Below are positions 12,150 through 25,400 of a stretch of DNA of 64,000 nucleotides, piece after piece (the stretch's first letter is position 1; each line of letters starts with the position of its first letter). The stretch covers positions 989,001-1,053,000 of the forward strand of contig JARHVA010004904.1 of assembly GCA_037957365.1 (NCBI GenBank), read 5' to 3'. Made by a program: the position numbers and the translations under genes. The notes under the pieces were generated by a model. That model had not been told where the DNA came from. It did not search any database and saw only the letters and a list, made by a program, of their open reading frames with translations. This DNA is from Torreya grandis. Taxonomy: Eukaryota > Streptophyta > Pinopsida > Cupressales > Taxaceae.

Positions 12150-14962
12150 ACCCCAAGCATGTCACATAACTCAAGGAAACAAGGTGATACAAAAGGCTTC
12201 ATGATGTCTACAACCTGTTAATGAGTTAGAATATACTCCAAACTAAGAATGCCATCTTGAATTTGTTGATGAATGAAGTGCATATGTACCTAAATATGAT
12301 TGGTTTGCTGATGCTCAACTTAGTTATGAGATATGTGAATTGCACTCTAGTTGTAACACCAAATCACAATGGGTTAATCCTACATGAAGCCAAACTCTAT
12401 CAATAAGTGATGAAGCCAAAAAACCTACTGACTCATTATAACTACTACTCTGTACTCAACCTCTATGGATGAAAGTGCAATAGCTTACTACTTCTTAATA
12501 ACCAAACAATAGGTGAAGAACCAAGATAAAATATGTAGCCATAAGTGGAACACATGTCATCAAGAGAACCTGCCCAATCTGGATCACTATATCTAACCAA
12601 CTAAGTAGAACCTCTAGTGTAGTATAATCCAAAATGAGTAGTGCCTCGTAGATATCTTAAAATCCTCTTGGAAACCTACCAATGACTGTCATGAAGGTCA
12701 TGTGCAAACCTAGATATAATCCCAACTATAAATGAAATGTCAAGGTGAGTATATGTTAAATACATAAGACTCCATACCATCTACCTATACAATATAGGAT
12801 CACAAAGTGGAGTAGAATAAGAGGCAGTGAGAGTCACTCCAGACTAAAAAGACTTGGCTTATGATAAACCATACCAAAATGATGAAGTAGATCAAGTGTG
12901 TAGTTTTACTGACTCAAATATATCCCTGTATCTAACTATGAAATCTGTAAACCAAGAAATGTAGAAGGCTAAGATATATCATGTCAAATTATGTTGAAGG
13001 TGCCTACTGAATAGTCTAAATCTGAGATGAGTTGCCTATGATAAGAAAATCATACACATACAAAAATAGTATAATAGTGTCCTCTTCAATATGTTGAATA
13101 GACACTGTGGTACTAGAGTGGTAGCAAATAAAGCTAGTAGAGAGAATAAAAGAATTCATCTTCTATACCAATCATGAGGGGCCTATTTAAGACTATAAAG
13201 AGACCTACTAAGTTGATAAACAAGAGAAGAATCATGAACAAACCCAATAGGCTACTCCATATAGATTTCCTCATGCAAGTCTCTATGTAAGAAAGCACTC
13301 TTAACATCTATCTGATATATTGGCCAACACTATGATGTAGTAAGAGAAAATATAAGGTGAGTAAAATTCATCTTGTTAATGAGCATAAATGTATCAAAAT
13401 AGTAATTTCATTTGACTTGATAGAATCCTTTTTCAATAAGACGTGCCTTATACTTATCAATGGACCCATTAGCTGCATACTTGGTACAGTAAATCCATTT
13501 ACACTTGACCAACTTTCTTCCCTTAGGAAGAGTGACCAAATCCCAAGTGTGATTCTTCATCAATGAAGAATACTCATTAGTCATCACATCATCCCATTCC
13601 TATATCCCATGAGCCTATGAAAAAGATAGTGGATCCTCAGAGAATGCTTGACACAAAATTCTAGTACCTGTAGAATGTGCACAATGATGTCAAATAGGTG
13701 GAAGATCCTATATGAATGGTTTTGCCTCAACATATATAATACAAGCCCACCTAGGCATAGTGGCAACATCAATGTAAACAAGATCTTCATCCTCTATGAC
13801 CTCCTTAGTATTCTCATGAATTAGATCCTCAAATAATGAATCCTTGAGAGGATTTGGATCATGGAAAAAATTAGTAGGCATAGAAGAAGAGGAAGAGTCA
13901 TGAGATGTGAAATGTTCATCAAACTATACATGTGTTCAAAAATGAACATCATGAGTATCAAGGTCTAAAAGATGCTAATATCTCATGTCCTCATAATACC
14001 CTATAAAGACCAAAGGTTTGATCTTCTTTTCTAATGCTTTCATTTTCTTCTTTGGTACAACAAGGCTCCTAAAGACTCAAAAAAATGAGACATTAGTATT
14101 GGATCTAGACCAAGCCTCCTTTGGTATCATATTCTCTAGTACTTGATGTGGTGTGTGGTTCTACATGTAGTTCTCATAGTTAACTACCTCTTCCCAATAG
14201 ATAGGAGGTAAATCTCATGATTGCATCATGAAATTAGCCATCTCCTTTAAAATTTGCTTCTTCATATCAGCTAAGTCATTTTGTTGTAGAGTATGTGTAA
14301 CACAATGTTGGTGAAAAAAACCATGGGCTACTAAAAAATTAGTGAACTATAAACTGAATTACTCCCCCCATTACTATATAAATCTTCTTGGTGTGATTTG
14401 ATGATTATTTCTCAACCAAATCCTTAAAGAGTTTGAAGTGAGTAAAGACATCACTTTTGTACTTGAGGAAATAAACCCAAGTATGCCTTGAGAAATTATC
14501 AATGTAGGTAAGTGCATATTTATCTCTCTTGAAATAATGAGTAGGAAATACCATCAAATCACTATGTACAAGCTCAAGTAGTGAAGAAGCTCTTGTGGAC
14601 ATGCCCTTAGGAAACAAATCCTAATTTTGTTTCCCCAATGCACAACTAGGGCAGACTCCATCAAGGGATGAAACTTTAAGAAAACACTCTACCATACTAT
14701 GAGTGCTCAACTCCTTCAAATATCTTAATTAAGGTGTCCAAATCTCTCATTTCAAAGCTGATTCTCACAATCTACATGAGAAACTAAACACATCCTATAG
14801 GAGGAGTATCATTAAAACCCTCAAAATAATAAAGTCAAGAACTATGATCAACAACACCTTATGCAATGAGTATGTGTGGATCTAACAATGCTCAAACTTT
14901 ATCACCCTGTGGTGTGAAAGTCTTCTAGATTTAGTGAAGTAAGCTCTAATTTAAGCTACATG
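12150..14962 (-). pseudogene. pol: Element C pol: integrase, reverse transcriptase, RNase H (copia), plus gag tail
   Basis: Minus-strand order: a gag piece with LKLELTSLNLEDFH (~14955-14905); a pre-integrase/integrase start with LELVHSDL, YIDNFSRHTWVYFLKYKSD and F..FKDLVEK (14617-14405), containing the first catalytic Asp region (HSDL) and the second (YIDNFSR); RT pieces at 13600-12800, with the YVDD box degraded to YVYD near 13050; then RNase H with a SSIEVEYR-like string and INQSAIHISHN/HIQVHMHFI-like strings (~12480-12300), as in copia RNase H. Stops and frameshifts are frequent. A segment between the gag tail and the pre-integrase zinc region appears deleted. It is non-functional. The copia assignment rests on integrase preceding RT and on the iMet primer site. 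Confidence 0.85.
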
Positions 14963-14967
14963 GCTCG
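14963..14967. repeat. Left target-site duplication of D (GCTCG)
   Basis: GCTCG next to the left LTR TG pairs with ACTCG at 28384-28388. The single difference is a transition. Confidence 0.8.
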
Positions 14968-16490
14968 TGTTGATGCCTAAAACTCTCACTTTAGGTATAA
15001 CAACCTCTTATGGGAAAGTTCACAAGTATGGGACCAAATTTTGGTCTTTAAAGCAACCTCTAGGATTTTATAAGCTGGATATTTGTTCCAAGTTGGGGGG
15101 TGAAAAGAGAGAAGGAAATAAATGAAAATAATATTGAAATAACACTAGCTAAGGCAATACGCTGAGAGCTTTAAAGAATTAACTTATTATTGCATAAAAT
15201 AGATTGAATCCTTGAGTACTATAGACCATAAAGGAGCATGAAGCATGAATTAAGATCTATAAGTCAAGAGAAGATCAAAACTATAGAATCAAAGAAAATA
15301 AATGACAAGCAAAGATAACTTTCCACTCAAATTGACATAGAATACGACATCCTCTTCATTGTTAGGTGGAGAACAAAATGCAGAAGGCCATCAAGGGCAC
15401 ATATAAAACATTCAATCACACCCATGAGGGACACCTATTAAGGTCAAAGAATGAGAAAGTGCTAACTTCTATTAGTTCAATTTTATTACAAAGGGTTGTT
15501 TATAAAAGTAGTAAAAACTAGTAAAATGATAACCAACCCCTTCCAAAAGGGACGAGCCTAGAATATATAGGTGAGATAGCATCTCATGGGAATGACACAA
15601 GGAAATAATGACACTTGCACCCATGATGATACCATTGTAATTAAATGAGGGACTCAAGATTATGAGTCCATTTAGCCTTTGGATCTTGGATATTACATAA
15701 TCACTTTGTCTTGTTAAGGCCCATGATGCTCAAGAGGGGCATAGTGATGACACATATATATCTTTAGATATTTTTTAGTTATGCCTCTAAGGATGGTGAT
15801 CCATTTTCCTTGGCTAATGTTGCTACTCTTTTGTCTGATAAGAAAGCCTTGGCCTTTGAAAAAGTTCCATCATTTCACGTGGAAAGGATCATCTCCTTCT
15901 TATTATAATCAGGTGGTGGGTCCCATTATTTTTACAACTAGCCAATGATGTAACTCCAAAGTTTGATAGATCAAAATTGCTCATGGATAAGCATAGGGAT
16001 GACACATGTTAAGTTAGAAATTCTTTGGGGAAAATGGGCACTTATTTGACAAGGCTATGTATGGAGGTGCCATGTGTAAATTAGATGCTCTTCTCAGGGG
16101 AAGTTGGGATTTTTTTGAAAAATTAAGTGTGAGGAAGCCATGTGTTGGAACCATGTTCACTAATAAATGGTTTGGTGGGACCCATTAATTCATCCACTAG
16201 CCAATGGTGTTATCCAAAGGTTTGACCAAAGTGAAATGGCCTTAGACAAGCACTGGGCCACCATGTGTTGAGCTCATGCTACACCAAAAGTAAATGAGAG
16301 CTTGTTTGGGCCAAAGAAGAGTTGGATTGACATGTGAGGGAAAGTGAAAGGAGGGAAATACTTAGACAAAATTTTCAAAAAGGATCGTCAGAAGGAAGTC
16401 ATCAAAGGAAGAACCATAAAAGGTATCGAGTGAGCCTAAGGCAAAAAGGTTGACTACTCCAAAATGAGAAAAAGTGGATTTTAATCCATA
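14968..16490 (-). repeat. 3' LTR of element D
   Basis: 1523 bp, alignable with 27053-28383 but ~190 bp longer. A block at about 15040-15230 is absent from the other LTR, so one copy gained or lost sequence after insertion. Shared markers include TGATGCCTAAAACTCTCAC, GGTGGAGAA, AACCAACCCCTT and GTGGATTTT. Confidence 0.88.
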
Positions 16491-16594
16491 GTTCCTAATG
16501 ACTCACAAAGGCATCTAACTATAAATGAGATAACCCAAAACTCTAGTATTTGAATCAATCAAGAAAAATTTCAAAAGAAGAGGAAGTTCTTGAA

Positions 16595-19500
16595 AACTTA
16601 CAACTTTTGAAGAGCCACTTGCAAAGGCACCCACTCTTCCTCCTTAGGTTGGGTCTTCTTATTAATAGACTTGTAGGCTCTATCCAAATCAATAATCCCA
16701 TTAAAGGAGATATTCCCAAAGCCTTGAATAACCACCAGCATTTGAAACTCTAGTCGGGTGAGTGGTTGCAATATATTCACCACTTTAGAGACATAAGGTG
16801 ATTGATTGAGAGCCATGAATATAGTCTAGTCATTCTAATTTTGTTCTAGTAGTACTTTAATTTGGTCCTTTGGGAATATGTTATTATCTGCCAAGAATGG
16901 GTAGGGGAGTCCTAATTGGACTAGTTGTTCAATGTTCCCCTGCCTATCTTAGACTACTTGATCTAAGGCATTAAGGAATACCTTACATTTATTGGCTACC
17001 TTATTGCAGCCTAGGAATTCATTTACCTTTGCCATCACCTACCTTTGGTTAGCCACCCCCTTTACTTGTAGTGTTTCATTCAAAGTGTTGTAAATATTTT
17101 AAATGAGGTGTTATGAATCTAAGACCTTGGGAGACATGAAGGTGATGACATAATCGATGGCTATGCTTACTTGAGAGATCAGATTCTATGAATATGTGAT
17201 GAAGGTGAGGGTTAGTTTTAGGTTTGCATCTATGCCATTGATCCTTTCCTAGTAATATTTGTATAGCTACTAGATCATGGAGAGGATTTTAGTGGTCCAT
17301 GAGTGGGTGGTAAGGTCATTCTTTAATTTCTCAATTTCCTAGTCCTTGATCAAGGATTTCTACTTTGCCTACTTCTATAATTATTAAAAATCCCAATTAG
17401 AATATGAGAGCTTCTGACAGGTCTACACTAGTTTAATCTCTCTTTCCTATAGCTTCATCTCAGTGTCCACTCATAGATTGGATTCTACCTAAAATTTCTC
17501 ACTAGAGATGTCGATCTAAAGGTCAAACATCTCTTTATTAAGCTTCATATTTTTGACCTTAGCCTCAGCATTGAGGAGGTCGATCGTATCCTTCACCTTG
17601 GTGAGTTCTAGATTTGTCTTCTCTAGCTAGTAGGTTACTTTGATGTAGTCTATGTTTACAAACTTTGGCATTTCCTTCATTAAATCAACCTTTTTAATGG
17701 GTCTAGCCTGGTTGAGATTGAGGTCAATGGTTTGTATGACGTAGTCACCCAGCTGAATATGCTCTTGGGGATAGAATAATCGAGGTTCTAGATGAGAAAT
17801 CATGAGGGATTACTATGAAGAGTCATATAATTACTTCACATGACTCTGTGTAGGGGCTTTGGCCTACTTTCTACTTTTCTTCTCTATTTAAGCCTTACAG
17901 GCCCTCCTTTCCAAGTCCATTTACTGATGGCACTACTCTGGTGCTTGAATGTTATCCCTTATGAAGGGGATTCCCTATGGTAGCATGAATGGAATGGTCA
18001 CATGTTGTTGTGAAGTATTAGACCCTATCCCTATAAAGGTGAGTGAATTAAGGGCAAGGGTAGAAGGAGAGAAAGGTAGGAGTCTGTGGGGCAAGGTGAA
18101 TGGAGATTGCACCATGATGGAGGACAAGGTAGATGATGAAGATGGAGGGGTCAAGAAAGGAATTAGGTTAGAGATAGAGACCATAGAATAAATCATGGAT
18201 ATCTTATTAGTAGATTGAGTGTATGAAGAGGGGAGTGGGGCTAGGGAAGTAATTGGCTAGGTAGTAGAAAGTGTTGCAACCTAAGGTGAGATGGTAGATG
18301 GAAATGTGGATGTAATGAGAGAGGTGGAAGTGGAAAGAAGGGCCCATGAGAATCATACTTTCTTCTACTTGGGATCCAATGGAGGGCTTGATTTTGGCAC
18401 CTTAGGCCATTTTCATTAGGATGAACTAGTCATAAGGTGCTTAGAGGGGGCTTATTGCTATTACAGGGATGTGGGATATGGGTACATGAGGGGCAGCCAA
18501 GTTGAAGGATTTTAAACCTCCAAGACCTCAACCTCCTTTTGCTATGGTACATCCCCTACTTTTTTTCCATGGGTATCTTCTTCGTCTCCTTCCTCTTCTT
18601 CTCCTTCTATCTCTATCTCAAGAGAGAATCCTACTTCTATCAGGATTTATTTTGAGTGATGTCCATCCTAGAGATTCTTGAAGGTCTCATCTCCTTCTTC
18701 TTCATCAAAATTAGAGTATGGTTTACTGATCTCATACCTATATTTTTTATAAGCAATAATTTTTTGTTTACTTTAATCCCTATAGGTGAGCTACTTCTTT
18801 AACCCCTTCGATAATTTTTTAGACAAGTAATAAATCTAAACCATATCGTAGAAGGATTCCCATAGTTTGAGGGTGTCTAACAAGATCTATGATAGATCTA
18901 CATAATTTTAGAGGATTTATTCCATGAGAAACCTCTTCTACTCTAGGTGTGTCTAGGTCTGATGCTTGGGAGCATTGGTAGTCTTCAAGGATGTTATGTA
19001 TCCACTTGGATCATAGTTCCATGTATTGTTGATTAGGTTGAGGTTGAACTCTGCTAGCTTTGATATGAATAGGCATCCCTACTACTTCTTTACCACCATT
19101 ATTCCCCCTCTTGTGAAAGGGATATCATATAGGTCTTTATTCTTCTTTCCTACTCCATAGATGGAGTCTACCACATTGAGTTGGCAAGCCAATTCTAGGG
19201 CTAGGGTCTTATCTCTTACTAGATGTGGGAGAAAAAAGGGATATCCTTGGAACGCATGTGCCTAGATGAATTTAAAATGGGTTCTCCATAACTAGTCTAC
19301 TGGGATCCTACTCCTAATGAGCCATGACTACTACACATCTGTCATTCTGAATATAATGGCCTCTATTTTGAGTTTAATGAGTGGAGATAGGAAGAGCTCT
19401 GAGAAATTAAAGTAGTCTTGTGTGACTGATAGAACATGGGTCCAAATGTTGATTGGGGTCAGCATATTTAGGAAAATGTTTGTATCAGAGGAGTTAAGGT

Positions 19501-20510
19501 TGAGATATGTGAATAAGAATTGGGAGTGATGGTATAAAATGAGATGTAGGAGGAAGGATGAGTATCGAAAGTTACCCATCATTGAAAAAAATTTCATTTT
19601 TTCTTCATGGTGGTGGTGATAGTCTCTACAAAATCCATCCTATACACTTCCCCCTTTTATATCATGGTTAGGAAGAAGAGTGCACCCAACTAAAAGTCAT
19701 TGACATTATCATTAGAGTCCATCCTGAAGAGGAAGGCTAACATAGATAGGGTGTCCTTCAAGTACTATATGGAGAAGCTAACTAGGGAGATGGATAGAGG
19801 AGGTATCTCCATGATGTCTCTCTTAATGTGAAAGCTAAATAAGTGTACCTTCTTGTGGACTTAGGAGTCCCAGACATCATAAAGGCTTTCCATGTTTTAA
19901 ATATTAACATTGGGGTCACTTGGGAGCTATATCATCTCCCTAATAATATTTTCACTAATTTTCACCCTTAAGTGGGCATTACCAGTAATTATGCTAGTGC
20001 TAGCATTATACCTCTCTGTGTAGAGGGAAATGATTTCTAGGCATAGATGAACATAAAGTACCATGAACTATGCTAGTGTGTAGTCCAAAATTTTGTACCT
20101 CAATGAGTCATACTTCACCCTATGGATCCTTTCCATAATTTAGGTGTGAGTTCCCTCTCTCAAAATTTTAGGATTCTTGGCTAGTTTAAGATTGAATATA
20201 TCATCTATGAAATCAGTGACCAATGCTTGGTATCTATATTACCCTTTGGACACATTCTTAATGTTTAATACTTTCTTATTTCATTGAGCAGGAGTGAAAG
20301 CATAAGATTTACTCCCTACATATTTAGGGGAAGGTCTCTTAACTACCCAAGCCATAGATTCTTTGTCTTGTGGGATTCTTCTCTCCCCCTGAATAAGTGA
20401 AAGGTTTCATCTCATGGATTCTTATCAAAAATCACTCTCTATTATGAACACTAGGTCAGAAAACAGACTCATAAATTTCTCAGTTTTAGGCTTGGGTTTC
20501 TCTACTCCTA
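16595..20510 (-). pseudogene. Element D accessory ORF downstream of pol (unknown, coiled-coil C terminus)
   Basis: Starting about 470 nt after the pol stop, the minus strand reads ~1300 codons in one largely conserved frame broken mainly by TAG. N-terminal part (~20300-19000): a folded-looking, aromatic-rich region with AWVVKRPSPKYVGSKSYAF, ALVTDFIDDIFNLKLAKNP and ARIFxLE-like LALELACQLNVVDSIYGVG. Middle (~18700-18000): acidic and Ser/Pro-rich, low complexity. C-terminal part (~17700-16600): heptad-rich coiled coil (for example TNLELTKVKDTIDLLNAEAK, EIEKLKNDL), ending near LQVALQKL. I recognise no enzyme motif and no envelope features such as a signal peptide. It is in the sense orientation relative to pol, unlike antisense ORFs of some Tat elements. 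Its function is unknown, and the copy is broken. Confidence 0.6.
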
Positions 20511-20978
20511 TATGCTCTACTCAATTGCACAATGCTCTTAAAAAAATCTAATGCATCTAAGTGTTTGGTTTGGATGAGGTGAGGGTATTTATACATTGAT
20601 GCTTCTAGGCATGCTCATTATGGAAAATTTGAAATGGGTGCCTCCATAAATGATAAGTGTGGCACACATGCTTGAAGAGCCATTCTCAAGAGATTTGTGG
20701 TTATTATTATGGGTAATCACACAAAATGAAACATTTAAAATTAATGATAAGTGAGGTGAGTAGCTAACTATCTTTTAGAGAATGTTTTCTTTTGAATATT
20801 TAGGAGAGCTAGGTCAAGGACATGTGTCAACTAGATAAGCCACTTGTGCCAATGACACTTATTCAAATAAAATAATGATAAAAAGGGAAACAAAGGTAAA
20901 GAAAACAATAGAAAAGGAAAGGAAACACACAAACTTAAAGGGAAACTAACTAAATATGTAAAAGGGAAAGGGAGTAAG

Positions 20979-23900
20979 CTATTTAAAATACTTCAAATTA
21001 TTCCTATTAATTAATATCTCCAATGCATTTCCCTCTTCATCTTCTAATTCAAAAGCATTTCTATGCTTGTTGTTAATGATGCAAAATGGTCCCCTCCATA
21101 GAGAGTCAAACTTTGCATGTTGGCCTAGATTTATGGCCCTTTAATCATACTTAAGGGGTAAATACTTGAGTTTGAATCTAAGGTATGACACCTTCTTATC
21201 AAACCATTGCTTGACTGCTTGCTACTGGGTGATTTTTGCATTGCTTGCTTGTTCTTTTGCTTCTTGAAGGCTAAGTAGCTCTGTGAGTCTAAATTCCATC
21301 ATTCATTCTATTTTCTATAATTTCAACAACTTTAAGAATCTATAAATTAGGGATTTTTGATGGCATTGGTATGACCACCTCTTTTCTATATATAAGTTCA
21401 TATGGGGAGGTTTTTAGGATCTACTTTGGAGTGATGTGGTTTTCCTATAGAGATGTTCTCATGTGCATGTGCCACTCCCTTTACTAGTGAGTTCCCATCC
21501 TTTTGATCAGCCTTATTAGATTCTTATTTTTTGACTCCACCAACCTATTCCCTTGTAGGTGGTAATTGATGAAGTTTTTAATAAGATACCATTCTAGAGC
21601 ATGAACTCAAAAATATTAGACCTAAATAAGGATTTCATATTGTTGGAGATGATTATCTTGGGTAGGTTGAATCTTGCTATGAGCTCTTCCAAGAAGCTGA
21701 GAATCATATTCATGATTTCATCTCTCAGTAGGACTACTTTAGTCCACCTAGTGAAGTAGTTGGTGGCCATCAATATCCACTTATGATTGGTGCTTGAGAC
21801 AAGATTGATCATCTTAATGAAATATAGACCCCACTATGCAAAAGGTTCATTGGTCATGATTGGGTTTAGAGGCATTGTCAAATTCTTTATTTTCCCTAAG
21901 AATAACTAGAATTTTTGGCATTTTTAACTGCCTAGTAGTAGTCTACGAACATGGTCAGCCAGTAATACCCCACATGTATGATCTTTGTCATGGTGGTTTT
22001 TGCTGATAAGTGGCTACTTTGGAGAGTGAAGTACATATCTTGGAGGATTTTCCCACTTGGTGTCTTTCAACACATCAGGATAGATCTCTATCAAAGTTCC
22101 TTTTAAATAAAACTCCCTAGATTAGCATGTAGCTAGATCCCTATAGCCTATAAAAATGCCTTTTATGCACATGGAGATTATTGGGATACTGACTAGTTTT
22201 CATGAAATAGGTCCAATCGACCACCCAAGATCCATCAGCTTTGAGTTGGTTTAGTAGGACCATTTTTGGTGTGCCTTGTTTTTTCAATAGAATATCTACA
22301 CATTGGGATAGGTACTCATAAATTCTTCTTCCTTTGATCACCTTAGTCAACCTAACTTTGATGTCATACCCCAATATCTTAGTGATCTAATTGGCCTATT
22401 TTTCAATGATTTATCCTTCCATTATGTATTCATGGATGCTAGAGTGGGCCACATACACCATTATTTTGATACCTACCATAAAGTGCCTAAAATTCTTGAG
22501 GCCCTTGACTATGGAAAAATACACTCTCTATAAAATTGTATTTGACTTCATACCCGCATAATGTTCTTGAGTAGAATGTGATTGGATGCTCATTTCTTCC
22601 TTCCTCTTCCTTTTGAGTTAACAAAGTCACTAGGTTATGCTCACTCCTATAGACATATATAATTAAAACTTTGGAAAATTTAGGTTTAACCAATATAAGC
22701 GTAGTAGATATTATGCCCTTGATTTCATCAAATGTTGATCTTCCTTTGGGTGACCACTTGAAGGCCTAGTCCTTCTTCAACATAAGTGTGATTGGTCTCA
22801 CCAATCTTGTGAAGTCATATATAAACTTGTTGATGAAATTAATATTTCCAAGGAAATATTTCACTCCCTTCTTGTTTACTATCAAGGCTAAGTCTCTGAT
22901 GGCCTTTATTCTTTCTAAATCAATGATGATCTCTTCATTGGATACTACATATCTAAGAAGCTTACCTTGTGGGACTTTGAAGACACATTTATTTGGGTTA
23001 AGAGACACCCCAAATTCTTGTCATCTTTAGAAGACCTTCTCTATATGGTTGAAGTGATCTTACTTTTCATTATAAAAATGATGAGGTTATCTAGGTAGAT
23101 GAGGATGATCTTATTGATTAGGCCTTTGAAATCTATGTCAATTACCCACTAGAATGTCACTCCAGCATTAGAGAGATCAAAAGGCATCTCTGCATATATG
23201 AAGGTTCCTCACTTCATGGTGAAAGTGGTCATGTGTTAGTCTTCTTCATTCACCCACATCTGATTATACCAAAAAAATCCATCTAGTATAGAATACATCT
23301 TCACACACACTACTATCTTAAGGATCTACTCCATAAAGGGAAGGGGGTAATGGTCCTTCAAATATGTCTTATTTAGATCTTAAAAATCCATGCATAGATG
23401 GATCTCTCCACTCTTCTTTCACATAGGAACTAGATCGGACACCCAAGTCAAATGCTTAATTGGGTATATAATTTAGAGTCACTTAGCTTCTTGAACTCTT
23501 AGACTATTACAGATTCAAGCTTTAGATATACTGTCCTTTATTTTTTTCAAACTAGTTTAGCTCTTTCTACCAAGTCTATATTGTGTTGAATGACCTCACA
23601 ATCATATCCATTCAAGTCATCATAAGTCCATGTAATGACTCCTTTATATTTATCACACAAAGAAACCAACCACTCTTTATCTTTCTAAGGGACTTCTTTT
23701 CCAACATTTATCTTCCTTCTACCTTTGACATCAAGTTCATATTAATCACCTTTATCTATCATAAATTTTCACTTTTCATTCCTTGCATCATTAGAGTCAA
23801 AAATATTTTTTAGGGTAATGAGGACCTTTGGTAACTTATTAGTATTTATCTGCATGATTTAGTCCCAATAAGCCTCTTCAATTTTTGGTTGTAGTTTCTC

Positions 23901-25400
23901 TATAAATTTGCATGACTACTAGAGTAACATGGTAATTTGAGTATCATTTTAAAAAAACCTAACAGTTTTGGTCATTATCTGAGATAACAGGCCTGATGAT
24001 TACCCACACTACTTGCTCATTGGTCAACAAGTATATCACTAGGTCAAATTAAGAACCAATCATTGCCATTCTATCAACCTCCACATTCACAATCCTTAGG
24101 ATTATTTAAATTTTGAAGGCTTTTAAGGATTCAATTAGATGCCATATATAGTGGTGGTAATATCTCATGCATATGTTCTTTATGGCCACTACCCCCTTAC
24201 CAACCTTACCACTAATTTGGAATCATTGAATACCTTTAGCTATTTGATGCCCATCCACTAGGCAAGGTTGAATCCATAGACTAGCACCTCATATTTAGTT
24301 TCATTATTTATACAGGATAACTAAAATTGGAAGGTTTAGAGCATCTCTTTTCTAGAAGGAGATGTTATTCAAATTCTAATTTTAGAGCCAATCTTGCATT
24401 TTTCACCATCAAAATGTAGAGTCCAAAATATGGACTCATCTTCAAGCCCTTTACTCTGATCTCCTTTCTTTTTTATGACCTCAAGAATGGCTCGGTCTTC
24501 AGCTTGGATCATGTAGGTTCAAGGGATGGTGGCATTAAAGTTTTTGAATGGGTTATTTTCAATGAATTCATTGATAAAGGCTTCTTCCCTTGGACTTTGT
24601 ATATTCATAACCTTTTCTCCTTCAAGCACTTTCACATAGTGCATCTCTGTTCTTGAGAAAGAGGTGTGCATCACTTCAAAGTTCATCATAACTTTGTTCA
24701 CTATGAGTTATGGGTGAAGTGGTTTAGACAACACTTTCAAATTTGAACCATACTTGGTCCTCAAGTTTATATGGGACCAGTCCAAAGATAAGTACCTACC
24801 TATTTTGGTGGTGAAGTCTCTTGGCAAACATAGCCTGAAGATAGGTAAGATGTCTATAATTATAATGCCTTACAGTATAGTAATGCTAAAACAAGAATAT
24901 AATGTGAGGAGAAGAACTTTGATGATTCATAAGGTTTGAACCTTATTCCCATCTAGCTACATCACTCCTTTATTCAATGGCTCATACTTCAATTATAGTA
25001 CATCTGCTATTTATTTAAGCATCACCATCATGCTTGCACCTGAATAGATCATAGAGTTGTGAAATATGTTTTTCCCCATAATTAGTGTCAAATAGAATGG
25101 CATAGGTTTTGTTTTACTTACCTTCTCTTTGGTATTGATTAATATAGAGGGCATCTAAGTTTATGCACTCATGTTATCTTCTTTCCCCTTTGTCCTTGGG
25201 GGTTCTATAGTCATCTTTCTTTGCATGGGATTTTCTTGCTTCTCCAAGGCTTCTTTTAGTAGAGTCTTTTTCTTGAGGATCGATAAGACATCCCAGAGGG
25301 AGACATTAGGTATAACCCTTTTTATATGTTTGACCACATTGTATGATCCTTGAGGTGAGACTTTGGGATCTTTTATTTTGTTCTCTACTACCTCACTCTA
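20979..25400 (-). pseudogene. pol: Element D pol: protease/linker, RNase H, RT, RNase H, integrase
   Basis: Minus-strand order: protease region (~25100-24800, decayed); linker with EEAFINEFIENNPFKNF (~24600); a type I RNase H, LHFDGEKCKIGSKI ... NNETKYEVLVYGFNLA ... LKVFNDSKLVV (24440-24180); RT with DLNGYDCEVIQHNI, RTVYLKLE and ILIYLDNLIIF (~23620-23060, YxDD decayed to YLDN); LNPNKCVFKVPQGKLLRYVV (23008 on); Ty3-type RNase H with HPITFYSRTL (~22600); an integrase zinc region (~22000); an integrase core with WILMATNYFTRWTK and LPKIIISNNMKS (21780-21640, both Asp now Asn), then Glu kept in LVESKNK; and a C-terminal domain FDSLWRGPFCI...LKYFK ending at the TAG at 20981-20979. Many TAG stops interrupt it. 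The extra RNase H before RT is unusual. Confidence 0.88.
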
